From an uncultured Muribaculaceae bacterium (lineage in GTDB: Bacteria > Bacteroidota > Bacteroidia > Bacteroidales > Muribaculaceae), in the NCBI GenBank assembly GCA_910586895.1, contig CAJUIW010000001.1, forward strand, positions 124,001-188,000: a DNA stretch of 64,000 bases, read 5' to 3'. Each line of letters opens with the position of its first letter. The first letter of the stretch is position 1. Of this stretch, positions 18,436 to 27,323 are shown piece after piece. Under the pieces are notes generated by a model. The model did no database searches. It saw only the letters and a program-made list of their open reading frames with translations, and was not told the origin of the DNA. A program made the position numbers and the translations under genes.

Positions 18436-19317
18436 TTATTCATTCACGTCCGAGCCTTCCCCGGATTTGATACGGTCAATACACAGACGCAGGCTCTCCT
18501 CCCAGTGAGGAATCGTTATCCCGTACGTTTTCTTTATAGCAGTCTTGTCAAGAACGCTATACGGTGGGCGAGTAGCTGCTGTGGGATAATCCTCGGTATT
18601 GATAGGAGTAACACGGCACCCCTCGATACCTGCATACCGGAATATAGCTTTGGTAAAATCATACCAACTGCATACACCTTCATCAGTAAAGTGGAAAATA
18701 CCCTCGACCCATTGACGAGCCTGCAATATTACCGATATCGCTTCAGCAAGGTCGCGGGCATAAGTCGGAGTCCCTATCTGGTCACTTACCACACGTATGT
18801 CATGCTGACGTATGCCAAGATTAAGCATGGTCTTTACAAAATTATGACCGTATGGTGAATAAAGCCATGCAGTACGTATAATAATAGCATCAGGACATAA
18901 AGAGAGAAGAACCATCTCACCCTTGCGCTTCGATGTGCCATAGTGTGATCGTGGATTCACCTTATCGCTTTCATGATACGGGCGGAATGCCTGTCCATCA
19001 AACACATAGTCAGTGGATATATGAATCACCTTCACGCCAGCCATAGAGGCAGCTGAAGCTATATTTCTTACAGCCTCGGCATTTATCCGATAGCATAGCG
19101 TCTGATCCTGTTCTGCCTTATCGACTGCCGTATATGCCGCGCAATTCACTATATGAGTAAATTCTCCTTTCCGTATATATTCATTAACGGCACCGGCATC
19201 TGTAAGGTCAAGTTCATTAATATCGGTATAGATGGACTTTCCCGGGATCTCTGATTCAAGGACATTCTGTAATTCCCTGCCGAGTTGGCCGGCAGCACCA
19301 GTAACAAGTATCTTCAT
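18436..19317 (-). CDS. rfbD: dTDP-4-dehydrorhamnose reductase
   Basis: 293 residues of the RmlD type of extended SDR enzymes, which make dTDP-L-rhamnose by reducing the 4-keto intermediate with NAD(P)H. It shows the N-terminal dinucleotide motif TGAAGQLG (6-13), the NCAAYTAVDKAEQ segment typical of RmlD, the STDYVFDG motif, the active site YGTSKRKGE and the RTAWLYSPYGHNF stretch. It stands outside any visible rhamnose cluster (no rfbA, B or C here) and leads into prfC. Confidence 0.94.
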   Translation of the reverse strand: MKILVTGAAGQLGRELQNVLESEIPGKSIYTDINELDLTDAGAVNEYIRKGEFTHIVNCAAYTAVDKAEQDQTLCYRINAEAVRNIASAASMAGVKVIHISTDYVFDGQAFRPYHESDKVNPRSHYGTSKRKGEMVLLSLCPDAIIIRTAWLYSPYGHNFVKTMLNLGIRQHDIRVVSDQIGTPTYARDLAEAISVILQARQWVEGIFHFTDEGVCSWYDFTKAIFRYAGIEGCRVTPINTEDYPTAATRPPYSVLDKTAIKKTYGITIPHWEESLRLCIDRIKSGEGSDVNE

Positions 19318-19369
19318 ATTTTTATTGATAGCACTTTGAAAATACTGAAGCAGAAACAGTATTCGAGCA

Positions 19370-19377
19370 CAAATTTA
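19370..19377 (-). promoter_or_regulatory. -7 promoter box of rfbD-prfC
   Basis: Minus-strand TAAATTTG. The leader of about 48 nt contains a 6-bp inverted repeat (ATACTG/CAGTAT, about 19342-19362). Confidence 0.55.
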
Positions 19378-19463
19378 CGAAATATTTGCCATATAGAGCC
19401 TATGAATCACGCCAAGTGATGCTGATTTTTATTTAGTAGTTTTGCATTTAGCCTGTCTGTCAC

Positions 19464-19471
19464 TATCTTTG
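19464..19471 (+). promoter_or_regulatory. -7 promoter box of ung
   Basis: TATCTTTG followed by C, with the ATG at 19482. Predicted leader is only about 6 nt. Confidence 0.6.
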
Positions 19472-19481
19472 CAATACGAAT

Positions 19482-20144
19482 ATGAATGTAAGAATCGAAA
19501 AATCATGGAACGCTCACCTGAGCGATGAGTGGATTAAGCCCTACTTCAAAGAGCTAACCGACTTTGTCCGTTCGGAGTACTCGGCCACAACCGTCTATCC
19601 TGCCCCCGGCAGAATATTTGCGGCATTTGATTCATGCCCTTTTGATGATGTGAAAGTAGTCATTCTCGGTCAGGACCCATACCATGGCCCGGGGCAAGCC
19701 AATGGGCTTTGTTTCTCCGTCAATCCGGGAGTACAGTTGCCACGGTCATTGGTCAATATATTCAAGGAAGTACTTGATGATACCGGACATAATCTTGGTT
19801 CTGACGGTGATTTGTCACGTTGGGCACACCAAGGAGTGCTGTTGCTGAATTCAACCCTTACAGTACGGGCCGGACAGGCAGCTTCACATGCCGGTCATGG
19901 TTGGGAGATTTTCACGGATAGCGTCATAGAGCATCTGCAGAAGGAGCGTGACAACCTGGTTTTCATCCTATGGGGGGCATATGCTGCGCGTAAAGGTCAG
20001 TTCATTGACCGTCAGCGTCATCTTGTGCTGACATCCGCACATCCCTCTCCGCTGAGCGCTGCCCGAGGTTTTTTTGGCAATCATCATTTCACCAGAGCCA
20101 ACAGTTATCTGATAGAACATGGCAAAACTCCAATAGAATGGTAA
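19482..20144 (+). CDS. ung: Uracil-DNA glycosylase (family 1)
   Basis: 220 residues. Removes uracil from DNA and starts base excision repair. The water-activating loop GQDPYHGPGQANGLCFSV carries the catalytic Asp at residue 65. LLLNSTLTVR (uracil-recognition Asn) follows, and the DNA-intercalation loop HPSPLSAARGFFG carries the catalytic His at residue 187. Length and motif spacing are normal. The stop overlaps the start of the next gene by 7 bp. Confidence 0.97.
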   Translation: MNVRIEKSWNAHLSDEWIKPYFKELTDFVRSEYSATTVYPAPGRIFAAFDSCPFDDVKVVILGQDPYHGPGQANGLCFSVNPGVQLPRSLVNIFKEVLDDTGHNLGSDGDLSRWAHQGVLLLNSTLTVRAGQAASHAGHGWEIFTDSVIEHLQKERDNLVFILWGAYAARKGQFIDRQRHLVLTSAHPSPLSAARGFFGNHHFTRANSYLIEHGKTPIEW

Positions 20145-20539
20145 ACTCAAAGCTAACACTTGAAGATAGAATCAATACCGTAATCGAATTGCGAAAACAG
20201 GGCTATAACTGCGCACAGTGTCTTACTATGGCCTTCAATGACGTACTGGATCTCGATTCATCGAAAGCTGCCATATTGTCAGCCGGATTGGGCGGAGGTA
20301 TAGGTGGATGCGGCGAAGTATGCGGTGCAATATCCTCAATGTCCATTATACAAAGTGCTATAAGCTGGCAGCAGCCTGCTGACAAACCTCGGACATATTC
20401 ATGCATCAGGACTATCACCTCCGACTTTTCTGATAAATATGGAGCTGTGCGTTGCGCTGAGCTCAAAACACTAAAACGCCCATGTATCGAGTTGATAAAG
20501 TATGGGGTTGAACGCATGCACGAACTAACCGTCAAATGA
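20138..20539 (+). CDS. C_GCAxxG_C_C family protein
   Basis: 133 residues with the defining cysteine pattern: YNCAQCL near residue 27, then GLGGGIGGCGEVCGAISS near 51-68, then a Cys in the C-terminal third (SCIRT and RCAEL). The spacing suggests a redox-active or metal-bound cysteine protein; the biochemical role is unknown. It overlaps ung by 7 bp and the next gene by 4 bp (ATGA), so three genes are probably translationally coupled. Confidence 0.85.
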   Translation: MVNSKLTLEDRINTVIELRKQGYNCAQCLTMAFNDVLDLDSSKAAILSAGLGGGIGGCGEVCGAISSMSIIQSAISWQQPADKPRTYSCIRTITSDFSDKYGAVRCAELKTLKRPCIELIKYGVERMHELTVK

Positions 20540-21837
20540 CAGGGTTCAATCGTATATACGTTTTCATTGCCGCATGTATAGCTCTATATGCGTTTCCTCA
20601 GCATGTATCAGCTCTGACTGGTGACGATGACACACGCAACACCCGGACTGCGGTATACTCACCATTGATCCGCACCCTGAGCATCTCTACCGGCGCGGAA
20701 ACAGACGTTTCCAATGCTATTATAAAGCTGAACTCACCGGAACGAGTCACGATAAGCTTCGATGAGCTTTCGGAAGAGCGTAGATACATGTGTTACCGTA
20801 TCGAGCACTGCAATATGGATTGGATTCCGGATGGACTGCCGGAACAGATGTACCTTAACGGGTTCAACCGTGCGGAAATAACTGACTACAGTTTCTCAAG
20901 TGCAACAACTGTTCACTATGTCAATTACAGGATCACGATACCATCCCCTGATATGGAGATAACAGCTTCAGGCAATTATCTCCTTACTGTATACGACGAG
21001 GAACAGCCCGACAGTACGCTTCTTCAAGTCCGGTTCAGCATGGTTGAGGCAGGCGCACTGATATCAGGAGAAGTGAGCGGCATAACCGATATAGATTACC
21101 GCAAAGGACACCAGCAACTCAATTTATGCGTTGATCTTCAAAACCTGAATCTGAATAATCCTCTATCTGAGATATCCACACGCATTATCCAGAACGGCGA
21201 CTATATCAACACACATATTTTGAACCGCCCTCTACGGATTACAGGAAGTAAACTGTATTATGAACATGACCCGGCTCTTATATTTAAGGCCGGCAATGAA
21301 TTCAGGCGCTTTGAAACGGTATCGCTCCGATACCCTACCATGAATATTTGCTCTACGTCATTTACATATCCCTATTATTACACTGAGATATGTACTGATG
21401 AGCCACGCAGCGACAAAGCATATTCCTATGACCGCACTCAGCACGGTGCCTTCCGTGTACGCAACTCGGATGTTTCAGGCGATGAGCATCCGGATATTGA
21501 TGCTGACTATGCCGTGACTAAATTTACCCTCCAGATGCCAAGACTCAATGGCTATGATGTTTTTATTGACGGAGATCTCAATCTCAACTGTCCGATTGAA
21601 CCGATGGAGTACAACTATGAAACCGGCTCCTACGAACAGTCGCTTTTTCTCAAGCAAGGTTCGTACAACTACCGCTACGTAAGCCATCCGGTCAATTCCA
21701 TGACACTGAACAGCGACAGCAGCCTGATTGAAGGGAACTTTTATCAGACATCTAACAGATATACCGTATTGGTCTACTTGAGAAAGCCCGGCGACTTATA
21801 TGACCGGCTTGTGGCATGTGCCACCATTGACACATAA
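20536..21837 (+). CDS. DUF5103 / type IX secretion system plug-like protein
   Basis: 433 residues with a signal peptide (about 1-27). The body is beta-rich with segments typical of DUF5103: SPERVTISFDEL, YRIEHCNMDW (residues about 92-101), INDY-like ITDYSFSSATTVHYVNYRI, and NGYDVFIDGDLN near the C-terminus, an immunoglobulin/CBM48-like region. In type IX secretion a protein of this family acts as the periplasmic plug of the SprA translocon when no PorV is bound. Whether this genome has the rest of the system cannot be seen here. Confidence 0.8.
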   Translation: MTGFNRIYVFIAACIALYAFPQHVSALTGDDDTRNTRTAVYSPLIRTLSISTGAETDVSNAIIKLNSPERVTISFDELSEERRYMCYRIEHCNMDWIPDGLPEQMYLNGFNRAEITDYSFSSATTVHYVNYRITIPSPDMEITASGNYLLTVYDEEQPDSTLLQVRFSMVEAGALISGEVSGITDIDYRKGHQQLNLCVDLQNLNLNNPLSEISTRIIQNGDYINTHILNRPLRITGSKLYYEHDPALIFKAGNEFRRFETVSLRYPTMNICSTSFTYPYYYTEICTDEPRSDKAYSYDRTQHGAFRVRNSDVSGDEHPDIDADYAVTKFTLQMPRLNGYDVFIDGDLNLNCPIEPMEYNYETGSYEQSLFLKQGSYNYRYVSHPVNSMTLNSDSSLIEGNFYQTSNRYTVLVYLRKPGDLYDRLVACATIDT

Positions 21838-21849
21838 GTCTTTTTTACG

Positions 21850-22464
21850 ATGAATAAAACCGAAGAAGAAATTATGCTACAGATTCAGGACACTTTAGTA
21901 ACTCTTGATATCGCCGAACGTCACTTTATATGCGATCTGGCAAAATGCCTTGGCGAATGCTGCATTGAAGGCGATGCCGGTGCTCCAATAACCCGTGAGG
22001 AATATGACAAACTTAAAGAATTGCTCCCAAAAGTAAAACATATGCTCTCACCACGCGCATTGGAACGTATAGACGAGGCCGGCGTAGGATATATTGATGA
22101 AGAGGGCGATCTGGTAACACAGATTGTTGATGGACGCGACTGTGTGTTTACCACGTATGGCGCAGGAGGTATGTGTATGTGCGCACTTGACAAGGCCTAC
22201 CGCGAGGGATTGACAGATTGGCGTAAACCTATGTCATGCTATCTTTATCCATTGCGAATCAAAGAATACTCCGGATTCACAGCCGTCAACTACCATAGAT
22301 GGAAGATATGCCGATGTGCCGAATCGTTAGGAAAAGCCAAAGGTGTACGACTATACAAATTCATGCGTGAGCCACTGATTGAGCGTTTCGGTCAGGAGTG
22401 GTATGACGAGCTTGAGATGGCATGCGACGCCTATCTTGAACAGATTGGAGAATCCAGCCAGTAA
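21850..22464 (+). CDS. DUF3109 family cysteine-rich protein
   Basis: 204 residues, cytoplasmic (no signal). The cysteine clusters CDLAKCLGECC (residues about 27-37), CMCAL, MSCYLYPLRI and ICRCAE match the DUF3109 layout and resemble the YkgJ-type zinc/iron-chelating cysteine pattern. Metal binding is therefore likely; function is unknown. It lies 12 bp after the plug-like gene, in the same run that starts with ung. Its 3' end overlaps the convergent MATE gene by 34 bp. Confidence 0.85.
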   Translation: MNKTEEEIMLQIQDTLVTLDIAERHFICDLAKCLGECCIEGDAGAPITREEYDKLKELLPKVKHMLSPRALERIDEAGVGYIDEEGDLVTQIVDGRDCVFTTYGAGGMCMCALDKAYREGLTDWRKPMSCYLYPLRIKEYSGFTAVNYHRWKICRCAESLGKAKGVRLYKFMREPLIERFGQEWYDELEMACDAYLEQIGESSQ

Positions 22465-23744
22465 TTTCTCAGCATAACCGCAAGAGCCACACCCCTCACC
22501 AACAGATAGCTCACGAAGGCAAGCCATAATCCATGGTTGCCATACCCGGAATATGTCAGCAGATATATCACCCCAAACACTACGGACGCAATCACCATGG
22601 ACCGGAGCATCGCTCCGGTTCTGACTGCTCCGATAGCCACGCCGTCATAAACAAACGCGGCAAAACTCAGCATCGGTATGGATATAGCCCAACCGATATA
22701 TTCCTCGGCGCTCGATCTGATCACATGGTCAGAACTCAGCAGGGATAGGAATTCAGTACCGAACACAAAATAAACCACTGTAAAAAGGAGCGCCATACCA
22801 AGCCCTACGGACAAAAGCATCCTGACCGTCACACGAAGGCGTGTCCACTGCCTTGCTCCCTCAAACTTCCCGCACAATGCTTCAGCGGCGAAAGCAAAAC
22901 CATCCATAAAGAATGAAAAACCGGTAAACAGCTGCATCAGCAGCGCATTCACAGCAAGCATTACGGCTCCCTGCATAGCGCCAACACGGGTAAACCACAT
23001 CGTCACCGCCACAAGACATACTGTCCGGAGAAATATATCGGCATTTACTTTGAAGAAGCGACGAAGCTCTGTAAAATTAAATATTTCCTTCAATCCCGGA
23101 TACCTGAAACCGAATATCATCCGACATGCCACACATGTAGATATAAATCCCATCCATTGAGCAAGAGTTGTTCCTACAGCCATACCCCGGACTCCCATAT
23201 TGCAATAGAACACAAGGAATACACTCAGCAGGATATTGATGACATTTACCGAAATAGATATCCACATCGGCACCTTGGAATTCTGCATTCCCACTAACCA
23301 CCCTGTCAGGGCAAACGACCCGAGGACTGCCGGAGCCCCGAGAATACAGATATCGAAATACTGAACCGCCAACTCTAATGTCTGCATATCCGGCTCCATG
23401 AACCACAGCAGAAATCCCAGCAACAAGGGCGAGAGTATGATCATCAAAATACCTATCGCAAAGCCTAAGAACAAAGCTCTTGAAAGGACATTGTAGCATC
23501 CTGTCATATCTCCTCGCCCATACGCTTGCGCCGTTGACCCGCTTGCCCCCATCCGGAGGAATCCAAATAGCCAATAGAGCATATTGAACATTGCCCCGCC
23601 CAATGCTACAGCAGCAACAAGCGCGGCACCTCCTGAATGTCCGGCGATAGCCAAATCAGACATAGACAGCAGAGGCGTAGTTATATTGATGATAATGGCC
23701 GGAATTGAGATCCGGAATATATGTGTCAGGAGTTGGCGGATCAT
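22431..23744 (-). CDS. MATE family efflux transporter
   Basis: About 437 residues with 12 predicted membrane segments and two MatE half-domains. Typical features: an N-terminal RISIPAIIINITTPLLSMSDLAIAG-type first helix, the AVALGGAMFNMLYWLFGFLRMGASG segment, and the corresponding PAVLGSFALTGWLVGMQNSKVP region. These sodium- or proton-coupled antiporters export drugs or metabolites; the DinF subgroup is likely. A start at 23768 is rejected because it lies in the loop of a terminator hairpin, so ATG 23744 is used. Confidence 0.92.
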   Translation of the reverse strand: MIRQLLTHIFRISIPAIIINITTPLLSMSDLAIAGHSGGAALVAAVALGGAMFNMLYWLFGFLRMGASGSTAQAYGRGDMTGCYNVLSRALFLGFAIGILMIILSPLLLGFLLWFMEPDMQTLELAVQYFDICILGAPAVLGSFALTGWLVGMQNSKVPMWISISVNVINILLSVFLVFYCNMGVRGMAVGTTLAQWMGFISTCVACRMIFGFRYPGLKEIFNFTELRRFFKVNADIFLRTVCLVAVTMWFTRVGAMQGAVMLAVNALLMQLFTGFSFFMDGFAFAAEALCGKFEGARQWTRLRVTVRMLLSVGLGMALLFTVVYFVFGTEFLSLLSSDHVIRSSAEEYIGWAISIPMLSFAAFVYDGVAIGAVRTGAMLRSMVIASVVFGVIYLLTYSGYGNHGLWLAFVSYLLVRGVALAVMLRNYWLDSPICSR

Positions 23745-23756
23745 ATATAGATTAAA

Positions 23757-23783
23757 AAAATCCGGCATAAGCCGGATTTTTCA
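23757..23783 (-). terminator. Terminator between the OPT and MATE genes
   Basis: AAAATCCGGC (23757-23766) pairs perfectly with GCCGGATTTT (23771-23780), loop ATAA, with T-runs on both strands. It ends the ssb-OPT transcript before MATE. Confidence 0.85.
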
Positions 23784-23804
23784 TAATTTTTATAAGGATG
23801 ATAT

Positions 23805-25826
23805 TCAAATATTAACCTTAGCTCTGCGGCTATCCCATATCAGATAAATAATCAGAGCTATGTATACCAATACACCAAGCGACTGATTGAGCGACTCTGA
23901 CATCGACACAATGAATTCGCCTCCGACAAATCGTGTAAGAGCAGCGAATACGCCAAACAGGGCACCACCGGCAATAAGTCCGGATGAAATCAGAGTACCA
24001 CGGTCACGACGTGCATCATTGAGAGCAGCATCCTTGGAGCGTGTGGAAACGAACCATGCTATAAGACCTCCTACAAGAAGAGGGGCATTGAGATGCATAG
24101 GGATAAACATGCCAAGACAGAATGCCAAAGCAGGCACACCAAGCCAGTTGAGAAGCAGCGCCAGGACAGCGCCAGTAATATAAAGGGCCCAAGGGGTATC
24201 ACCACCCATCATGATAGGTTCTATCACCTTAGCCATGGCATTGGCCTGAGGTGCCACAAGAGCATCCTTACCTGTGAATCCGTATACATTATTGAGCAGG
24301 AGGATAACACCACCCACAGTGGCTGCTGACACAAGGGTTCCGAGGAATTTCCATGTTTCCTGCTTTTTAGGAGTGGAACCAAGCCAGTAACCGATCTTAA
24401 GGTCAGTAACGAAACCGCCGGCCATAGAAAGCGCGGTACATACCACACCACCTATTATCATAGATGCAACAATACCGGATGATCCACTGATACCGACACC
24501 TACAAAGATCGCAGAGGCAATGATAAGCGTCATCAGTGTCATACCGCTGACAGGATTAGTGCCGACAATAGCGATTGCATTGGCCGCTACAGTAGTGAAC
24601 AGGAACGCAATCACTGTGACAACAACCCATGCTACAAGCGCCTGCCATACATTGTGAAGCACGCCGGCCCAGAAGAAGCCGAACACAGCGACAAGAGCTA
24701 TCACAATAAAGAACACTATATGCTTCATGGAGATATCCTGCTGCCAACGGATAGTCTTACCCTTTGCAGCACCACCCTTAAACTCTCGACCGGCAAGTCC
24801 GGCAGCCTGAACTATTATACCCCATGATTTGATTATACCGATAATTCCGGCCATGGCTATACCGCCGATACCGATGTAGCGCGCATAATCAGAGAAAATG
24901 CTATCAGCTGACAACGATGCGATTTCAGGCGCGCCATAGCATCCGAGCAGAGGAAGAATCACCCACCAGGCGAATGCGGAACCGGCAAAGATGACAAATG
25001 CATACTTGAGTCCTACTATATAACCGAGGCCAAGAAGTGCAGCTCCGGTATTGCAGCTTACCACAACCTTAGCCTTCTCCGCTATCGAAGCGCCCCATGA
25101 AGTGGCTGCTGTAGTTATAGTATCGGCCCAGAGTCCGAATGTAGCGACCACATAGTCATAAATACCACCGACAAGAGCCGCCACAACCAATGTTCGGGCC
25201 TGACCCGCCGATGAAGCACCTTTGGCCTGACCGCTCATAAGCACCTGAGTTGTAGCGGTTGCCTCCGGGAAAGGATAGCGACCATGCTGATCCTTCACAA
25301 AGTACTTACGGAAAGGGATAAAGAACAAAATTCCGAGCACACCGCCGAACAATGAGCTCAGGAATATCTCCAGAAAGTTGACAGTAATCTCAGGATGTGT
25401 GCCCTGCAGGATGTATATGGCCGGAAGCGTAAATATAGCTCCGGCTACAATTACTCCGGAACATGCGCCAATCGACTGGATTATCACATTCTGTCCAAGA
25501 GCATTGTTTTTCTTCAAAGCTCCTGACATACCTACGGCTATAATCGCAATAGGAATAGCAGCTTCAAATACCTGACCGACACGGAGGCCAAGATAAGCCG
25601 CGGCCGCGCTGAATATCACAGCAAGTATCAGACCCATTGTTACAGAATAGGGAGTCACTTCAGGATAGTCATGAGCCGGATGCATCACCGGACGGTACTC
25701 CTCATCCTCAGCAAGCTCACGAAACGCGTTTTCAGGAAGCTGAATGGGATCCGCATCTTCATAGATGTGGGCCGATTCATTCCGAACATCCGCGTCAGGG
25801 ATAATTCTTGATTCTTCGTTTTGCAT
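23805..25826 (-). CDS. OPT family oligopeptide transporter
   Basis: 673 residues. After a 50-residue acidic cytoplasmic N-terminus (EDADPIQLPENAFRELAEDE) the protein is almost continuously hydrophobic, with about 15-16 membrane segments. PYSVTMGLILAVIFSAAAAYLGLRVG, GQNVIIQSIGA, PFPEATATTQVLMSG and the NPVSGMTLMTLII stretch are characteristic of the OPT/YSL superfamily. Bacterial members are thought to take up oligopeptides or metal-ligand complexes. It lies 26 bp downstream of ssb on the same strand. Confidence 0.95.
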   Translation of the reverse strand: MQNEESRIIPDADVRNESAHIYEDADPIQLPENAFRELAEDEEYRPVMHPAHDYPEVTPYSVTMGLILAVIFSAAAAYLGLRVGQVFEAAIPIAIIAVGMSGALKKNNALGQNVIIQSIGACSGVIVAGAIFTLPAIYILQGTHPEITVNFLEIFLSSLFGGVLGILFFIPFRKYFVKDQHGRYPFPEATATTQVLMSGQAKGASSAGQARTLVVAALVGGIYDYVVATFGLWADTITTAATSWGASIAEKAKVVVSCNTGAALLGLGYIVGLKYAFVIFAGSAFAWWVILPLLGCYGAPEIASLSADSIFSDYARYIGIGGIAMAGIIGIIKSWGIIVQAAGLAGREFKGGAAKGKTIRWQQDISMKHIVFFIVIALVAVFGFFWAGVLHNVWQALVAWVVVTVIAFLFTTVAANAIAIVGTNPVSGMTLMTLIIASAIFVGVGISGSSGIVASMIIGGVVCTALSMAGGFVTDLKIGYWLGSTPKKQETWKFLGTLVSAATVGGVILLLNNVYGFTGKDALVAPQANAMAKVIEPIMMGGDTPWALYITGAVLALLLNWLGVPALAFCLGMFIPMHLNAPLLVGGLIAWFVSTRSKDAALNDARRDRGTLISSGLIAGGALFGVFAALTRFVGGEFIVSMSESLNQSLGVLVYIALIIYLIWDSRRAKVNI

Positions 25827-25852
25827 GATGGTTTATTATTTTGATTATCTTT

Positions 25853-26182
25853 TTATCGTGAAAGTATTTCAAAGTAATCCACATAGATCTCTGTCACGGT
25901 ACGCTTTATCGCATTACGGTCCTCCCATATTCTTGACCGGATCTTTCCTTCGATATACAGCTTCGTACCCTTACGGATATACTTTTCAGCGGCCTCTGCA
26001 TTTCGGTCCCACATGACAATATTATGCCATTCCGTACGCTCCGGGACTGTTGTCCCGGCTCTGGATGTATAGGACCGTTCCGTGGTAGCCAATGTAAACT
26101 CAGCTCTGGGACGACTCTCTATGTATCTAATCCCGGGGTCACGGCCCACATTTCCTATTAAGATTACCTTGTTGACTGACAT
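25853..26182 (-). CDS. ssb: Single-stranded DNA-binding protein, short form
   Basis: 109 residues from the ATG at 26182: a single OB fold with the SSB pattern NKVILIGNVGRDPGIRY, AEFTLATTERS, TEWHNIVMWDRNAEAAEKYIRKG and KLYIEGKIRSRIW. It stops right after the OB domain (YVDYFEILSR) and lacks the Gly/Pro-rich linker and acidic C-terminal tip that recruits repair partners in canonical SSB. A start six codons upstream is unlikely because the -7 box abuts the chosen ATG. It may be a paralogue of the housekeeping SSB. Confidence 0.92.
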   Translation of the reverse strand: MSVNKVILIGNVGRDPGIRYIESRPRAEFTLATTERSYTSRAGTTVPERTEWHNIVMWDRNAEAAEKYIRKGTKLYIEGKIRSRIWEDRNAIKRTVTEIYVDYFEILSR

Positions 26183-26187
26183 GTTGG

Positions 26188-26195
26188 CAAAGATA
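26188..26195 (-). promoter_or_regulatory. -7 promoter box of ssb (near-leaderless)
   Basis: Minus-strand TATCTTTG, five nucleotides before the ATG at 26182. Predicted leader is 0-2 nt. Confidence 0.65.
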
Positions 26196-26212
26196 CACAA
26201 TTATTTGCAAAA

Positions 26213-26244
26213 ATTAAGGGCATGAAGTGAATTCACGCCCTTTG
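26213..26244 (-). terminator. Terminator of the PCMD-like gene
   Basis: AAGGGC near 26216 pairs with GCCCTT near 26238, with an inner GTGAATTCAC palindrome. On the minus strand it is followed by AATTTTTG. Confidence 0.6.
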
Positions 26245-26269
26245 CATAAAAATATTATAAGTTTTTATT

Positions 26270-27226
26270 CTATAATTGGAATCCTACATTATCCACATAG
26301 AATGTCAATCCTTCCGTACCTACATATGGCTCTCCGGAACCGGCACTCATCATCAGCACCACATGTGTGGGTTTTGCATTAGCATCCCAGCCTTCTTCCT
26401 TTACCGGCACCAACTTGCCTTTTGAATTTTTTGCATAATAGGCATTTGATCCGTTGCGCAGGCCAAGCCAACTGTAACCGGACTTAGCGGAGCAATCGCC
26501 ATATACAAGAGGTATCTTATGTCCGTTGACCCATGATGTCCCTTTGCCGAACTTCTCTCCTCCGGTAGCAACACGTTTGGCATGCAGTCCGCCTTTTTCA
26601 TCTTCCCATCGGCTCTGAAGGAATACAAAGACAACAGCCTGATCATGCCCCGGAAGTGTTTTTTTCGATCCAAAACCGGTTGACTTCACTCTGCTGTTTG
26701 TTGCAGGCATATCCAGCTTATAATCAAACACAACCGCTTTGGGCTTCTTGGTGTATGCCACTCCCATATCCATCTTTGAATAAGGATTCTTAGTGCTGGT
26801 AATGGGTTCCATCATCTGACCGAGAAAAATCGACCCGGCTACCATGACATCCATATTTATAAGTCCAAGAACCTTCACATTCTCCATCTGTGAACAAAGC
26901 TTGGCACACTTGTTAGAACCGGAACGTACCGCCGGATAGACAGCATTAGAGCCTTTTACAACTCCTGATACCTTAGCATATACATTGCTTGTACACCATG
27001 GCGAATTACCCTTGTTACGATAGGCCACATTCCCATTGATAGTCTGCGTCGGTCCAATCTCATACAGTGTCTTGCTATTACCGCCAATCACCGATGATTC
27101 ATGAATATTACGCGTAACCCAATTGTTGAAATTGCCGTAATTAAGATATTCAACACCCTGAGCATTAGCAGTAAAAGCGATGATGCCGGCAGCGGCAGAT
27201 ATGCATAGCGAATATATTTTTTTCAT
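26270..27226 (-). CDS. Exported protein, PCMD-domain-like
   Basis: 318 residues with a signal peptide (MKKIYSLCISAAAGIIAFTANA). The mature part is beta-rich. The second half (KKPKAVVFDYKLDMPATNSRV through VGTEGLTFYVDNVGFQL) resembles the putative carbohydrate metabolism domain found in many exported Bacteroidales proteins with a C-terminal jelly-roll. The match is by pattern only and no catalytic residues can be assigned. It stands alone with its own -7 box (27244-27251) and terminator. Confidence 0.6.
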   Translation of the reverse strand: MKKIYSLCISAAAGIIAFTANAQGVEYLNYGNFNNWVTRNIHESSVIGGNSKTLYEIGPTQTINGNVAYRNKGNSPWCTSNVYAKVSGVVKGSNAVYPAVRSGSNKCAKLCSQMENVKVLGLINMDVMVAGSIFLGQMMEPITSTKNPYSKMDMGVAYTKKPKAVVFDYKLDMPATNSRVKSTGFGSKKTLPGHDQAVVFVFLQSRWEDEKGGLHAKRVATGGEKFGKGTSWVNGHKIPLVYGDCSAKSGYSWLGLRNGSNAYYAKNSKGKLVPVKEEGWDANAKPTHVVLMMSAGSGEPYVGTEGLTFYVDNVGFQL

Positions 27227-27243
27227 ACTATCTAAATATTTTA

Positions 27244-27251
27244 CAAAATTA
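27244..27251 (-). promoter_or_regulatory. -7 promoter box of the PCMD-like gene
   Basis: Minus-strand TAATTTTG, 17 nt upstream of the ATG at 27226. Confidence 0.5.
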
Positions 27252-27323
27252 GTTATTTGTTACAATCCAAATACAGCCGGACGCGCAATAATATTAGTAG
27301 AATTTACGCTTTTATTGCCCTTA

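Noticed and set aside
23745..23768. Eight-codon N-terminal extension of the MATE transporter
   Set aside because: The ATG at 23768 is in the loop of a perfect terminator hairpin, so ATG 23744 is preferred.
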